The notes under the pieces are model-generated. The model did no database searches, was not told the origin of the DNA, and saw only the letters and a list, made by a program, of their open reading frames with translations. Positions 24,701-37,860 of a stretch of DNA of 64,000 nt are shown here, one piece after another; position 1 is the stretch's first letter, and every line of letters starts with the position of its first letter. Origin of the DNA: Sympetrum striolatum (taxonomy: Eukaryota > Arthropoda > Insecta > Odonata > Libellulidae); assembly GCA_947579665.1 (NCBI GenBank), contig OX388341.1:7306752-7370751 (forward strand), written 5' to 3'. Both the position numbers and the translations under genes were made by a program.

Positions 24701-27580
24701 TTCCTATAAGTATTGCTAATCATGCATAGAATGATATATTGTGCCAATTAATTTAAAAAATAGTATATTTGTATTCATGATCATTTTTAACTAAATGATT
24801 TGTTTATTATTTCTACAGAAAAAATAGAAGAGATATTCTCAATGATGGAGGATAAGATTAAGCTGAAGGCAATCATTGGAGAACATAATCAATCAGGAGA
24901 CAATGTAGGTCAAAGGAGGGAATGCAAAACAGAATGAGTCTATTTTAAATTTATTCCTAAAAGTATTGTTAATCATGCATAGAATGATATATTGTGCCAA
25001 TTAATTTAAGAAATAGTATATTTGTTTTCATGATGATTTTTAACTAAATGATTTGTTCATTATTTCTACAGAAAAAGAGAAGAGATATTCTCAATGATAG
25101 AGGATAAGAGTAAGCTGAAGACAATCATTAGAGAGCAGAATGAACTAGGATAGAAAGTTTGACAAAGGAGGGTATGCAAAAACAAAATGAGTCTATTTTA
25201 AATTTATTCCTATAAGTATTGCTAATCATGCATAGATTGATATATTGTGCCAATTAATTTAAAAAATAGTATATTTGTATTCATGATCATTTTTAACTAA
25301 ATGATTTGTTTATTATTTCTACAGAAAAAGAGAAGAGATATTCTCAATGATGGAGGATAAGAGTAAGCTGAAGGCAATCATTGGAGAACATTATCAATCA
25401 GGAGACAATGTAGGTCAAAGGAGGGAATGCAAAACAGAATGAGTCTATTGTAAATTTATTCCTAAAAGTATTGCTAATCATGCATAGAATGAAATATTGT
25501 GCCAATTAATTTAAGAAATAGTATATTTGTTTTCATGATGATTTTTAACTTAATGATTTGTTTATTATTTCTACAGAAAAAGAGAAGAGATATTCTACGA
25601 AACGAAGAGAAGAGTAAGCTGAATGCAATCATTGGAGAACATAATCAATCAGGAGACAAAGTAGGTCAAAGAAGGGAATGCAAAAAAGAATGAGTCTATT
25701 TTAAATTTATTCCTATAAGTATTGCTAATCATGCATAGAATGATATATTGTGCCAATTAATTTAAGAAATAGTATAATTGTTTTCATGATGATTTGTAAC
25801 TTAATGATTTGTTTATTATTTCTACAGAAAAAGAGAAGAGATATTCTACGAAATGGAAGATAAGATTAAGCTGAAGGCAATCATTGGAGAACATATTCAA
25901 TCAGGAGTCAAAGTAGGTCAAAGGAGAGAATGCAAAACAGAATGAGTCTATTTTAAATTTATTCCTATAAGTATTGCTAATCATGCATAGAAAGATATAT
26001 TGTGCCAATTAATTTAAGAAATAGTATATTTGTTTTCATGATCATTTTTAACTAATTGATTTGTTTATTATTTCTTCAGAAAAAGAGAAGAGATATTCTC
26101 AATGATGGAGGATAATAGTAAGCTGAAGACAATCATTAGAGAGCAGAATGAACTAGGATAGAAAGTTGGACAAAGGAGGGTGTGCAAAACAAAATGAGTC
26201 TATTTTAAATTTATTCCTATAAGTATTGTTAATCATGCTAAGAAAGATATATTGTGCCAATTAATTTAAGAAAAAGTATATTTGTTTTTTATCATCATTT
26301 TTAACTAAATGATTTGTTTATTATTTCTACAGAAAAAGAGAAGAGATATACTCAATGATGGAGGATAAGAGTAAGCTGATGACAATCATTAGAGAGCAGA
26401 ATGAACTAGGGTAGAATGTTGGAAAAAGGAGGGTATGCAAAACAGAATGAGTCTATTTTAAATTTATTCCTATAAGTATTGCTAATCATGCATAGAATGA
26501 TATATTGTGCCAATTAATTTAAGAAATAGTATAATTGTTTTGATTATGATTTTTAACTTAATGATTTGTTTATTATTTCAACAGAAAAAGTGAAGAGATA
26601 TTCTACGAAACGAAGATAAGAGTAAGCTGAAGGCAATCATTGGAGAACATAATCAATCAGGAGACAAAGTAGGTCAAAGAAGGGAATGCGAAACAGAATG
26701 AGTCTATTTTAAATTTATTCCTATAAGTTTTGCTAATCATGCTAAGAAAGATATATTGTGCCAATTAATTTAAGAAAAAGTATATTTGTTTTTTATCATC
26801 ATTTTTAACTAAATGATTTGTTTATTATTTCTACAGAAAAAGAGAAGAGATATTCTCAATGATGGAGGATAAGAGTAAGCTGATGACAATCATTAGAGTG
26901 CAGAATGAACTAGGATAGAATGTTGGACAAAGGAGGGTATGCAAAACAGAATGAGTCTATTTTAAATTTATTCCTATAAGTATTGCTAATCATGCATAGA
27001 ATGATATATTGTGCCAATTAATTTATGAAATAGTATATTTGTTTTCATGATGATTTTTAACTAAATGATTTGTTTATTATTTCTACAGAAAAAGAGAAGA
27101 GATATTCTCAATGATGGAGGATAAGAGTAAGCTGAAGGCAATCATTGGAGAACATAATCAATCAGGAGACAAAGTAGGTCAAAGGAGGGAATGCAAAAGA
27201 GAATGAGTCTATTTTAAATTTATTCCTATAGGTATTGCTAATCATGCATAGAATAATAAATATACGTCAATTAATTTAAGAAATAGTATATTTGTTTTCA
27301 TGATGATTTTTAACTAAATGATTTGTTTATTATTTCTACAGAGAAAGAGAAGAGATATTCTCAATGATGGAGGATAAGAGTAAGCTGAAGACAATCATTA
27401 GAAAGCAGAATGAACTAGGATAGAAAGTTGGACAAAGGAGGGTACGCAAAACAGAATGAGTCTATTTTAAATTTATTCCTATAAGCATTGGTAATCATGA
27501 ATAGAATGATATATTGTGCCAATTAATTTAAGAAATAGTATATTTGTTTTCATGATGATTTTTAACTAAATGATTTGTTT
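18750..27580 (+). repeat. Tandem duplication of eighteen monomers
   Basis: About 18750-23290 is repeated as about 23291-27580 with an offset of 4541 bp (18 monomers). The copies share GACAATTTATAGAG, TTTATTACTATAAATATTGC, ACAGTAAAATTGAAG, the ACGAAACGAAGAG monomer, CATATTCAATCAGGAGTC, and AATAATAAATATACGTCAATTAATT. The second copy lacks one monomer: after about 27041 the offset falls to 4289 bp, the missing unit being the one with ACAGAAGGAGAG near 22545. The copies differ at few positions (for example GATTGC versus GAATGC near 21079 and 25620). Confidence 0.8.
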
Positions 27581-30500
27581 ATTATTTCTACAGAAAAAGA
27601 GAAGAGATATTCTCAATGATGGAGGATAAGAGTAAGCTGAAGACAATCAGTAGAGAGCAGAACGAAGTAGGATAGAAAGTTGAACAAAGGAGGGTATGCA
27701 AAACAGAATAAGTCTATTTTAAATTTATTCCTATAAGTATTGCTAATCATGCATAGAATGATATATTGTTCCAATTAATTTAAGAAATAGTATATTTGTT
27801 TTAATGATGATTTTTAACTAAATGATTTGTTTATTATTTCAACAGAAAAAGAGAAGAGATATTCTTAATGATGGAGGATAAGAGTAAGCTGAAGAAATTC
27901 ATTAGAGAGCAGAATGAACTAGGATAGAAAGTTGGACAAAGGAGGGTATGCAAAACAGAATGAGTCTATTTAAATTTATTCCTATAAGTATTGCTAATCA
28001 TGCATAGAATGATATATTGTGCCAATTAATTTAAAAAATAGTATATTTGTTTTCATGATGATTTTTAACTAAATGATTTGTTTATTATTTCTATAGAAAA
28101 AGAGAAGAGATATTCTCAATGATGGAGGATAAGAGTAAGCTGAAGACAATCATTAGAGAGCAGAATGAACTAGGATAGAAAGTTGGACAAAGGAGGGTAT
28201 GCAAAACAGAATGAGTCTATTTTAAATTTATTCCTATAAGTATTGCTAATCATGCATAGAATGATATATTGTGCGAAATAATTTATGAAATAGTATATTT
28301 GTTTTCATGATGTTTTTTAACTAAATCATTTGTTTATTATTTCTACAGAAAGAGAGAAGAGATATTCTCAATGATGGAGGGTAAGAGTAAGCTTAAGACA
28401 ATCATTAGAGAGCAGAATGAACTAGTATAGAAAGTTGGACAAAGGAGGGTATGCAAAAAAGAATGAGGTTATTTTAAATTTATTCCTTTAAGTATTGCTA
28501 ATCATGCATAGAATAATATATATACGTCAATTAATTTAAGAAATAGTATATTTGTTTTCATGATGATTTTTAACTAAATGATTTGTTTATTATTTCTACA
28601 GAGAAGGAGAAGAGATATTCTCAATGATGGAGGATAAGAGTAAGCTGAAGACAGTCATTAGAAAGCAGAATGAACTAGGATGGAAAGTTGGACAAAGGAG
28701 GGTACGCAAAACAGAATGAGTCTATTTTAAATTTATTCCTATAAGTATTGCTATTCATGCATAGAATGATATATTGTGCCAATTAATTTAAGAAATAGTA
28801 TATTTGTTGTCAAGTTGATTTTTTTACTAAATGATTTGTTTATTATTCCTACAGAAGAAGAGAAGGTATAATCTCAATGATGGAGGATATGAGTAAGCTG
28901 AAGACAATCATTAGAGAGCATAATGAAGTAGGATAGAAAGTTGGACAAAGGAGGGTATGCAAAACAGAATGAGTCTATTTTAAATTTATTCCTATTAGCA
29001 TTGGTAATCATGCATAGAATGATATATTGTGCCAATTAATTTAAAAAATAGTATATTTGTATTCATGATCATTTTTAACTAAATGATTTGTTTATTATTT
29101 CTAAAGAAAAAGAGAAGAGATATTCTCAATGACAGAGGATAAGAGTAAGCTGAAGGCAATCATTGGAGAACATCATCAATCAGGAGACAATGTAGGTCAA
29201 AGGATGGAATGCAAAACAGAATGAGTCTATATTAAATTTATTCCTAAAAGTATTGCTTATCATGCATAGAATGATATATTGTGCCAATTAATTTAAGAAA
29301 TAGTATATTTGTTTTCATGATGATTTTTAACTAAATGATTTGTTTATTATTTCTATAGAAAAAGAGAAGAGATATTCTCAATGATGGAGGATAAGAGTAA
29401 GCTGAAGACACTCATTAGAGAGCAGAATGAACTAGGATACAAAGTTGGACAAAGGAGGGTATGCAAAAAAGAATGAGGTTATTTTAAATTTATTCCTATA
29501 AGTATTGCTAATCATGCATAGAATAATATATATATGTCAATTAATTTAAGAAATAGTATATTTGTTTTTTATCATCATTTTTAACTAAATGATTTGCTTA
29601 TTATTTCTACAGAAAAAGAGAAGAGATATTCTCAATGATGGAGGATAAGAGTAAGCTGATGACAATCATTAGAGTGCAGAATGAACTAGGATAGAATGTT
29701 GGACAAAGGAGGGTATGCAAAACAGAATGAGTCTATTTTAAATTTATTCATATAAGTATTGCTAATCATGCATAGAATGATATATTGTGCCAATTAATTT
29801 ATGAAATAGTATATTTGTTTTCATGATGTTTTTTAACTAAATCATTTGTTTATTATTTCTACAGAAAGAGAGAAGAGATATTCTCAATGATGGAGGATAA
29901 GAGTAAGCTGAAGACAATCATTAGAGAGCAGAATGAACTAGTATAGAAAGTTGGACAAAGGAGGGTATGCAAAACAGAATGAGTTTATTTTAAATTTATT
30001 CCTATAAGTATTGCTAATCATGCATAGAATGATACATTGTGCCAATTAATTTAAGAAATAGTATATTTGTTTTCATGATGATTTTTAACTAAATGATTTG
30101 TTTATTATTTCTACAGAAAAAGAGAAGAGATATTCTCAATGATGGAGGATAAGAGTAAGCTGAAGGCAATCATTGGAGAACATAATCAATCAGGAGACAA
30201 AGTAGGTCAAAGGAGGGAATGCAAAACAGAATTAGTCTATTATAAATTTATTCCTATAAGTATTGCAAATCATGCATAGAATGATATATTGTGCCAATTA
30301 ATTTATGAAATAGTATATTTGTTTTCGTGATCATTCTTAACTAAATGATTTGTTTATTATTTCTACAGAAAAAGAGAAGAGATATTCTCAATGATGGAGG
30401 ATAAGAGTAAGCTGAAGACAAACATTAGAGAGCAGAATGAACTAGGATAGAAAGTTGGACAAAGGAGGGTATGCAAAACAGATTGAGTCTATTTTAAATT

Positions 30501-32099
30501 TATTCCTATAAATATTGCTAATCATGCATAGAATGATATATTGTGCCAATTAATTTAAGAAATAGTATATTTGTTTTCATGATGATTTTTAACTAAATGA
30601 TTTGTTTATTATTTCTACAGAAAAAGAGAAGAGATATTCTCAATGATGGAGGATAATAGTAAGCTGAAGGCAATCATTGGAGAGCAGAATGAAGTAGGAT
30701 AGAAAGTTGAACAAAGGAGGGTATGCAAAACAGAAAGAGTCTATTTTAAATTTATTCCTATAAGCATTGGTAATCATGTATAGAATGATATATTGTGCCA
30801 ATTAATTTATGTAATAGTATATTTGTTTTCATGATGATTTTTAACTAAATGCTTTGTTTATTATTTCTACAGAAAAAGAGAAGAGATATCTCAATGATGG
30901 AGGATAAGAGTAAGCTGAAGACAATCATTAGAGAGCAGAATGAACTAAGATAGAAAGTTGGACAAAGGAGGGTATGCAAAACAGAATAAGTCTATTTTAA
31001 ATTTATTCCTATAAGTATTGCTAATCATGCATAGAATGATATATTGTGCCAATTAATTTAAGAAATAGTATATTTGTTTTAATAATGATTTTTAACTAAA
31101 TGATTTGTTTATTATTTCTACAGAAAAAGAGAAGAGATATTCTCAATGATAGAGGATAAGAGTAAGCTGAAGGCAATCATTGGAGAACATAATCAATCAG
31201 GAGACAATGTAGGTCAAAGGATGGAATGCAAAACAGAATGAGTCTATTTTAAATTTATTCCTAAAAGTATTGCTAATCATGCATAGAATGATATATTGTG
31301 CCAATTAATTTAAGAAATAGTATATTTGTTTTCATGATGATTTTTAACTAAATGATTTGTTTATTATTTCTATAGAAAAAGAGAAGAGATATTCTCAATG
31401 ATGGAGGATAAGAGTAAGCTGAAGACAATCATTAGAGAGCAGAATGAACTAGGATACAAAGTTAGACAAAGGAGGGTATGCAAAAAAGAATGAGGTTATT
31501 TTAAATTTATTCCTATAAGTATTGCTAATCATGCATAGAATAATATATATACGTCAATTAATTTAAGAAATAGTATATTTGTTTTCATGATGATTTTTAA
31601 CTAAATGATTTGTTTATTATTTCTACAGAGAAAGAGAAGAGATATTCTCAATGATGGAGGATAAGAGTAAGCTGAAGACAATCATTAGAAAGCAGAATGA
31701 ACTAGGATAGAAAGTTGGACAAAGGAGGGTACGCAAAACAGAATGAGTCAATTTTAATTTTATTCCTATAAGTATTGCTAATCATGCATAGAATGATATA
31801 TTGTGCCAATTAATTTAAGAAATAGTATATTTGTTTTCATGATGATTTTTAACTAAATGATTTGTTTATTATTTCTACAGAAAAAGAGAAGAGATATTCT
31901 CAATGATGGAGGATAAGAGTAAGCTGAAGACAATCATTAGAGAGCAGAATGAACTAGGATAGAAAGTTGGACAAAGGAGGGTATGCAAACAGAATGAGTC
32001 TATTTTAAATTTATTCCTATCAGTATTGCTAATCATGCATAGAATGATATATTGTGCCAATTAATTTAATAAATAGTATATTTGTATTTATGATCATTT

Positions 32100-35090
32100 T
32101 TAACTGAATGATTTGTTTATTATTACTATAGAAAAAGAGAAGAGATCTTCTCAATGATGGAGGATAAGAGTAAGCTGAAGGCAATCATTGGAGAACATAA
32201 TCAATCAGGAGACAATGTAGGTCAAAGGAGGGAATGCAAAACAGAATGAGTCTATTTTAAATTTATTCCTAAAAGTATTGCTAATCATGCATAGAATGAT
32301 ATATTGTGCCAATTAATTTAAGAAATAGTATATTTGTTTTCATGATGATTTTTAACTAAATGATTTGTTTATTATTTCTACAGAAAAAGAGAAGAGATAT
32401 TCTCAATGATGGAGGATAAGAGTAAGCTGTAGGCAATCATTGGAGAACATAATCAATCAGGAGACAATGTAGGTCAAAGGAGGGAATGCAAAACAGAATG
32501 AGTCTATTTTAAATTTATTCCTAAAAGTATTGCTAATCATACATAGAATGATATATTGTGCCAATTAATTTAAGAAATAGTATATTTGTTTTCATGATGA
32601 TTTTTAACTAAATGATTTGTTTATTATTTCTACAGAAAAAGAGAAGAGATATTCTCAATGATGGAGGATAAGAGTAAGCTGAAGGCAATCATTGGAGAAC
32701 ATAATCAATCAGGAGACAATGTAGGTCAAAGGAGGGAATGCAAAACAGAATGAGTCTATTTTAAATTTATTCCTATAAGTATTGCTAATCATGCATAGAA
32801 TGATATATTGTGCCAATTAATTTAAGAAATAGTATATTTGTTTTCATGATGATTTTTAACTAAATGATTTGTTTATTATTTCTACAGAAAAAGAGAAGAG
32901 ATATTCTCAATGATGGAGGATAAGAGTAAGCTGAAGACAATCATTAGATAGCAGAATGAACTAGGATAGATAGTTGGACAAAGGAGGGTATGCAAAACAG
33001 AATGAGTCTATTTTAAATTTATTCCTATAAGTATTGCTAATCATGCATAGAATGATATATTTTGACAATTAATTTAAAAAATAGTATATTTGTATTCATG
33101 ATCATTTTTAACTAAATGATTTGTTTATTATTTCTACAGAAAAAGAGAAGAGATATTCTCAATGATTGAGGATAAGAGTAAGCTGAAGGCAATCATTGGA
33201 GAACATAATCAATCAGGAGACAATGTAGGTCAAAGGAGGGAATGCAAAACAGAATGAGTCTATTTTAAATTTATTCCTATAAGTATTGCTAATCATGCAT
33301 AGAATGATATTTTGTGCCAATTAATTTAAGAAATAGTATATTTGTTTTCATGATGATTTTTAACTAAATGATTTGTTTATTATTTCTACAGAAAAAGAGA
33401 AGAGATATTCTCAATGATGGAGGATAAGAGTAAGCAAGAGACAATCATTAGAGAGCAGAATGAACTAGGATAGAAAGTTGGACAAAGGAGGGTATGCAAA
33501 ACAGAATGAGCCTTTTTTTAATTTATTCCTATAAGTATTGCTAATCATGCATAGAATGATTTATTGTGCCAATTAATTTAAGAAATAGTATATTTGTTTT
33601 CATGATGATTTTTTTTACTAAATGATTTGTTTATTATTTCTACAGAAGAAGAGAAGAGATATTCTCAATGATGGAGGATAAGAGTAAGCTGAAGACAATC
33701 ATTAGAGAGCAGAATGAACTAGGATAGAAAGTTGGACAAAGGAGGGTATGCAAAACAGAATGAGTCTATTTTAAATTTATTCCTATCAGTATTGCTAATC
33801 ATGCATAGAATGATATATTGTGCCAATTAATTTAAAGAAATAGTATATTTGTATTCATGATCAATTTTAACTAAATGATTTGTTTATTATTACTATAGAA
33901 AAAGAGAATAGATATTCTCAATGATGGAGGATAAGAGTAAGCTGAAGGCAATCATTGGAGAACATCATCAATCAGGAGACAATGTAGGTCAAAGGAGGGA
34001 ATGCAAAACAGAATGAGTCTATTTTAAATTTATACCTAAAAGTATTGCTAATCATGCATAGAATGATATATTGTGCCAATTAATTTAAGAAATAGTATAT
34101 TTGTTTTCATGATGATTTTTAACTAAATGATTTGTTTATTATTTCTACAGAAAAAGAGAAGAGATATTCTCAATGATGGAGTATAAGAGTAAGCTGAAGG
34201 CAATCATTGGAGAACATAATCAATCAGGAGACAATGTAGGTCAAAGGAGGGAATGCAAAACAGAATGAGTCTATTTTAAATTTATTCCTATAAGTATTGC
34301 TAATCATGCATAGAATGATATATTGTGCCAATTAATTTAAGAAATAGTATATTTGTTTTCATGATAATTTTTAACTAAATGTTTTGTTTATTATTTCTAC
34401 AGAAAAAGAGAAGAGATATTCTCAATGATGGAGGATAAGAGTAAGCTGAAGACAATCATTAGATAGCAGAATGAACTAGGATAGATAGTTGGACAAAGGA
34501 GGGTATGCAAAACAGAATGAGTCTATTTTAAATTTATTCCTATAAGTATTGCTAATCATGCATAGAATGATATATTGTGACAATTAATTTAAAAAATAGT
34601 ATATTTGTATTCATGATCATTTTTAACTAAATGATTTGTTTATTATTTCTACAGAAAAAGAGAAGAGATATTCTCAATGATTGAGGATAAGAGTAAGCTG
34701 AAGGCAATCATTGGAGAACATAATCAATCAGGAGACAATGTAGGTCAAAGGAGGGAATGCAAAACAGAATGAGTCTATTTTAAATTTATTCCTATAAGTA
34801 TTGCTAATCATGCATAGAATGATATTTTGTGCCAATTAATTTAAGAAATAGTATATTTGTTTTCATGATGATTTTTAACTAAATGATTTGTTTATTATTT
34901 CTACAGAAATTGAGAAGATATATTCTCAATGATGGAGGATAAGAGTAAGCTGAAGACAATCATTAGAGAGCAGAATGAACTAGGATAGAAGGTTGGACAA
35001 AGGAGGGTATGCAAAACAGAATGAGTCTATTTTAAATTTATTCCTATAAGTATTGCTAATCATGCATAGAATGATTTATTGTGCCAATTA
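32100..35090 (+). repeat. Tandem duplication of about seven monomers
   Basis: Rare TATTACTATAGAAAAAG occurs at 32121 and 33888 (offset 1767 bp). The following order of variants repeats: several successive B monomers, GAATGAACTAGGATAGATAGTTGG, TTTTGACAATTA or TGTGACAATTA (about 33060 and 34576), ATGATTGAGGATAAG, and GAATGATTTATTGTGCC. The offset drops to about 1514 bp part-way, so one copy has lost or the other gained a monomer. Confidence 0.65.
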
Positions 35091-35329
35091 ATTTAAGAAA
35101 TAGTATATTTGTTTTCATGATGATTTTTTTTACTAAATGATTTGTTTATTATTTCTACAGAAGAAGAGAAGAGATATTCTCAATGATGGAGGATATGAGT
35201 AAGCTGAAGACAATCATTAGAGAGCAGAATGAACTAGGTTAGAAAGTTGCACAAAGGAGGGTATGCATAACAGAAAGAGTCTATTTTAAATTTATTCCTA
35301 TAAGTATTGCTAATCATGCATAGAATGAT

Positions 35330-36085
35330 ATATTGTGCCAATTAATTTAAGTAATAGTATATTTGTTTTCATGATGATTTTTAACTAAATGATTTGTTTA
35401 TTATTTCTACAGAAAAAGAGAAGAGATATTCTCAATGATGGAGGATAAGAGTAAGCTGAAGGCAATCATTGGAGAACATAATCAATCAGGAGACAATGTA
35501 GGTCAAAGGAGGGAATGCAAAACAGAATGAGTCTATTTAAAATTTATTCCTAAAAGTATTGCTAATCATGCATAGAATGATATATTGTGCCAATTAATTT
35601 AAGAAATAGTATATTTGTTTTCATGATGATTTTTAACTAAATGATTTGTTAATTATTTCTATAGAAAAAGAGAAGAGATATTCTCAATGATGGAGGATAA
35701 TAGTAAGCTGAAGACAATCATTAGAGAGCAGAATGAACTAGGATACAAAGTTGGACAAAGGAGGGTATGCAAAAAAGAATGAGGTTATTTTAAATTTATT
35801 CCTATAAGTATTGCTAATCATGCATAGAATGATATATTGTGCCAATTAATTTACGTAATAGTATATTTGTTTTCATGATGATTTTTAACTAAATGATTTG
35901 TTTATTATTTCTACAGAAAAAGAGAAGAGATATTCTCAATGATGGAGGATAAGAGTAAGCTGAAGGCAATCATTGGAGAACATAATCAATCAGGAGACAA
36001 TGTAGGTCAAAGGAGGGAATGCAAAACAGAATGAGTCTATTTAAAATTTATTCCTAAAAGTATTGCTAATCATGCATAGAATGAT
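35330..36085 (+). repeat. Dimer duplication
   Basis: A two-monomer unit repeats at about 504 bp. Both copies of the B monomer carry the unusual GTCTATTTAAAATTTATTCC (near 35531 and 36035), and each follows a monomer ending in a similar way. Confidence 0.55.
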
Positions 36086-36099
36086 ATATTGTGCCAATT

Positions 36100-37860
36100 A
36101 ATTTAAGAAATAGTATATTTGTTTTCATGATGATTTTTAACTAAATGATTTGTTTATTATTTCTACAGAAAAAGAGAAGAGATATTCTCAGTGATGGAGG
36201 ATAAGAGTAAGCTGAAGACAATCATTAAAGAGCAGAATGAACTAGGATAGAAAGTTGGACAAAGGAGGGTATGCAAAACAGAATGAGTCTATCTTAAATT
36301 TATTCCTATAAGTATTGCTAATCATGCATAGAATGATATATTGTGCCAATTAATTTAAGAAATAGTATATTTGTTCTCATGATCATTTTTAAGTAATTGA
36401 TTTGTTTATTATTTCTACAGAAAAAGAGAAGAGATATTCTCAATGATGAAGGATAAGAGTAAGCTGAAGACAATCATTAGAGAGCAGAATGAACTAGGAT
36501 AGAAAGTTGGACAAAGGAGGGTATGCAAAACAGAATGAGTCTATTTTAAATTTATTCCTATAAGTATTGCTAATCATGCATAGAATGATATATTGTGCCA
36601 ATTAATTTAAGAAATAGTATATTTGTTTTCATGATGATTTTTAACTAAATGATTTGTTTATTATTTCTACAGAAAAAGAGAAGAGATATTCTCAATGATG
36701 GAGGATAAGAGTAAGCTGAAGACAATCATTAGAGAGCAGAATGAACTAGGATAGAAAGTTGGACAAAGGAGGGTATGCAAAACAAAATGAGTCTATTTTA
36801 AATTTATTCCTATAAGTATTGCTAATCATGCATAGAATGATATATTTTGTCAATTAATTTAAGAAATAGTGTATTTGTTTTCATGATGATTTTTTTTTCC
36901 TAAATGATTTGTTTATTATTTCTACAGAAGAAGAGAAGAGATATTCTCAATGATGGAGAATATGAGTAAGCCGAAGACAATCATTAGAGAGCAGAATGAA
37001 GTAGTATAGAAAGTTGGACAAAGGAGGGTATGCAAAACAGAATGAGTCTATTTTAAATTTATTCCTATAAGTATTGCTAATCATGCATAGAATGATATAT
37101 TGTGCCAAATAATTTAAGAAATAGAATATTTGTTTTCATGATGATTTTTAACTAAATGATTTGTTTATTATTTCTACAGAAAAAAAGAAGAGATATTATC
37201 AATGATGGAGGATAGGAGTAAGCTGAAGACAATCATTAGTGAGCAGAATGAACTAGGATAGAAAGTTGGACAAACTAGGGTATGCAAAACAAAAAAAGTC
37301 TATTTGTAATTTATTCCTATAAGCATTGGTAATCATGTATAGAATGATATATTGTGCCAATTAATTTAAGTAATAGTATATTTGTTTTCATGATTATTTT
37401 TAACTAAATGATTTGTTTATTATTTCTACAGAAAAATTGAAGAGATATTCTCAATGATGGAGGATAAGAGTAAGCTTAAGACAATCATTAGAGAGCAGAA
37501 TGAACTAGGAGAGAAAGTTGGACAAAGGAGGGTATGCAAAACAGAATGAGTCTATTTTAAATTTATTTCTATAAGTATTGCTAATCATGCATAGAATGAT
37601 ATATTGTGCCAATTAATTTAAGAAATAGTATATTTGTTTTCATGATGATTTTTAACTAAATGATTTGTTTATTATTTCTACAGAAAAAGAGAAGAGATAT
37701 TCTCAATGATGGAGGATAAGGGTAAGCTGAAGGCAATCATTGGAGAACATAATCAATCAGGAGACAATGTACGTCAAAGGAGGGAATGCAAAACAGAATG
37801 AGTCTATTTTAAATTTATTCCTAAAAGTATTGCTAATCATGCATAGAATGATATATTGTG
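36100..37860 (+). repeat. Distant third copy of the seven-monomer block
   Basis: Carries the same ordered set of rare variants as 9090-10857 and 10858-12622: ATTAAAGAGCAG (36224), AAGCCGAAGAC (CCG at 36971), GACAAACTAGGG, GGAGAGAAAG and GATAAGGGTAAGC. Small private changes, such as ATTATCAATGATGG near 37196, show it is a separate copy. Both near copies lie on the other side of the transposon. Confidence 0.75.
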
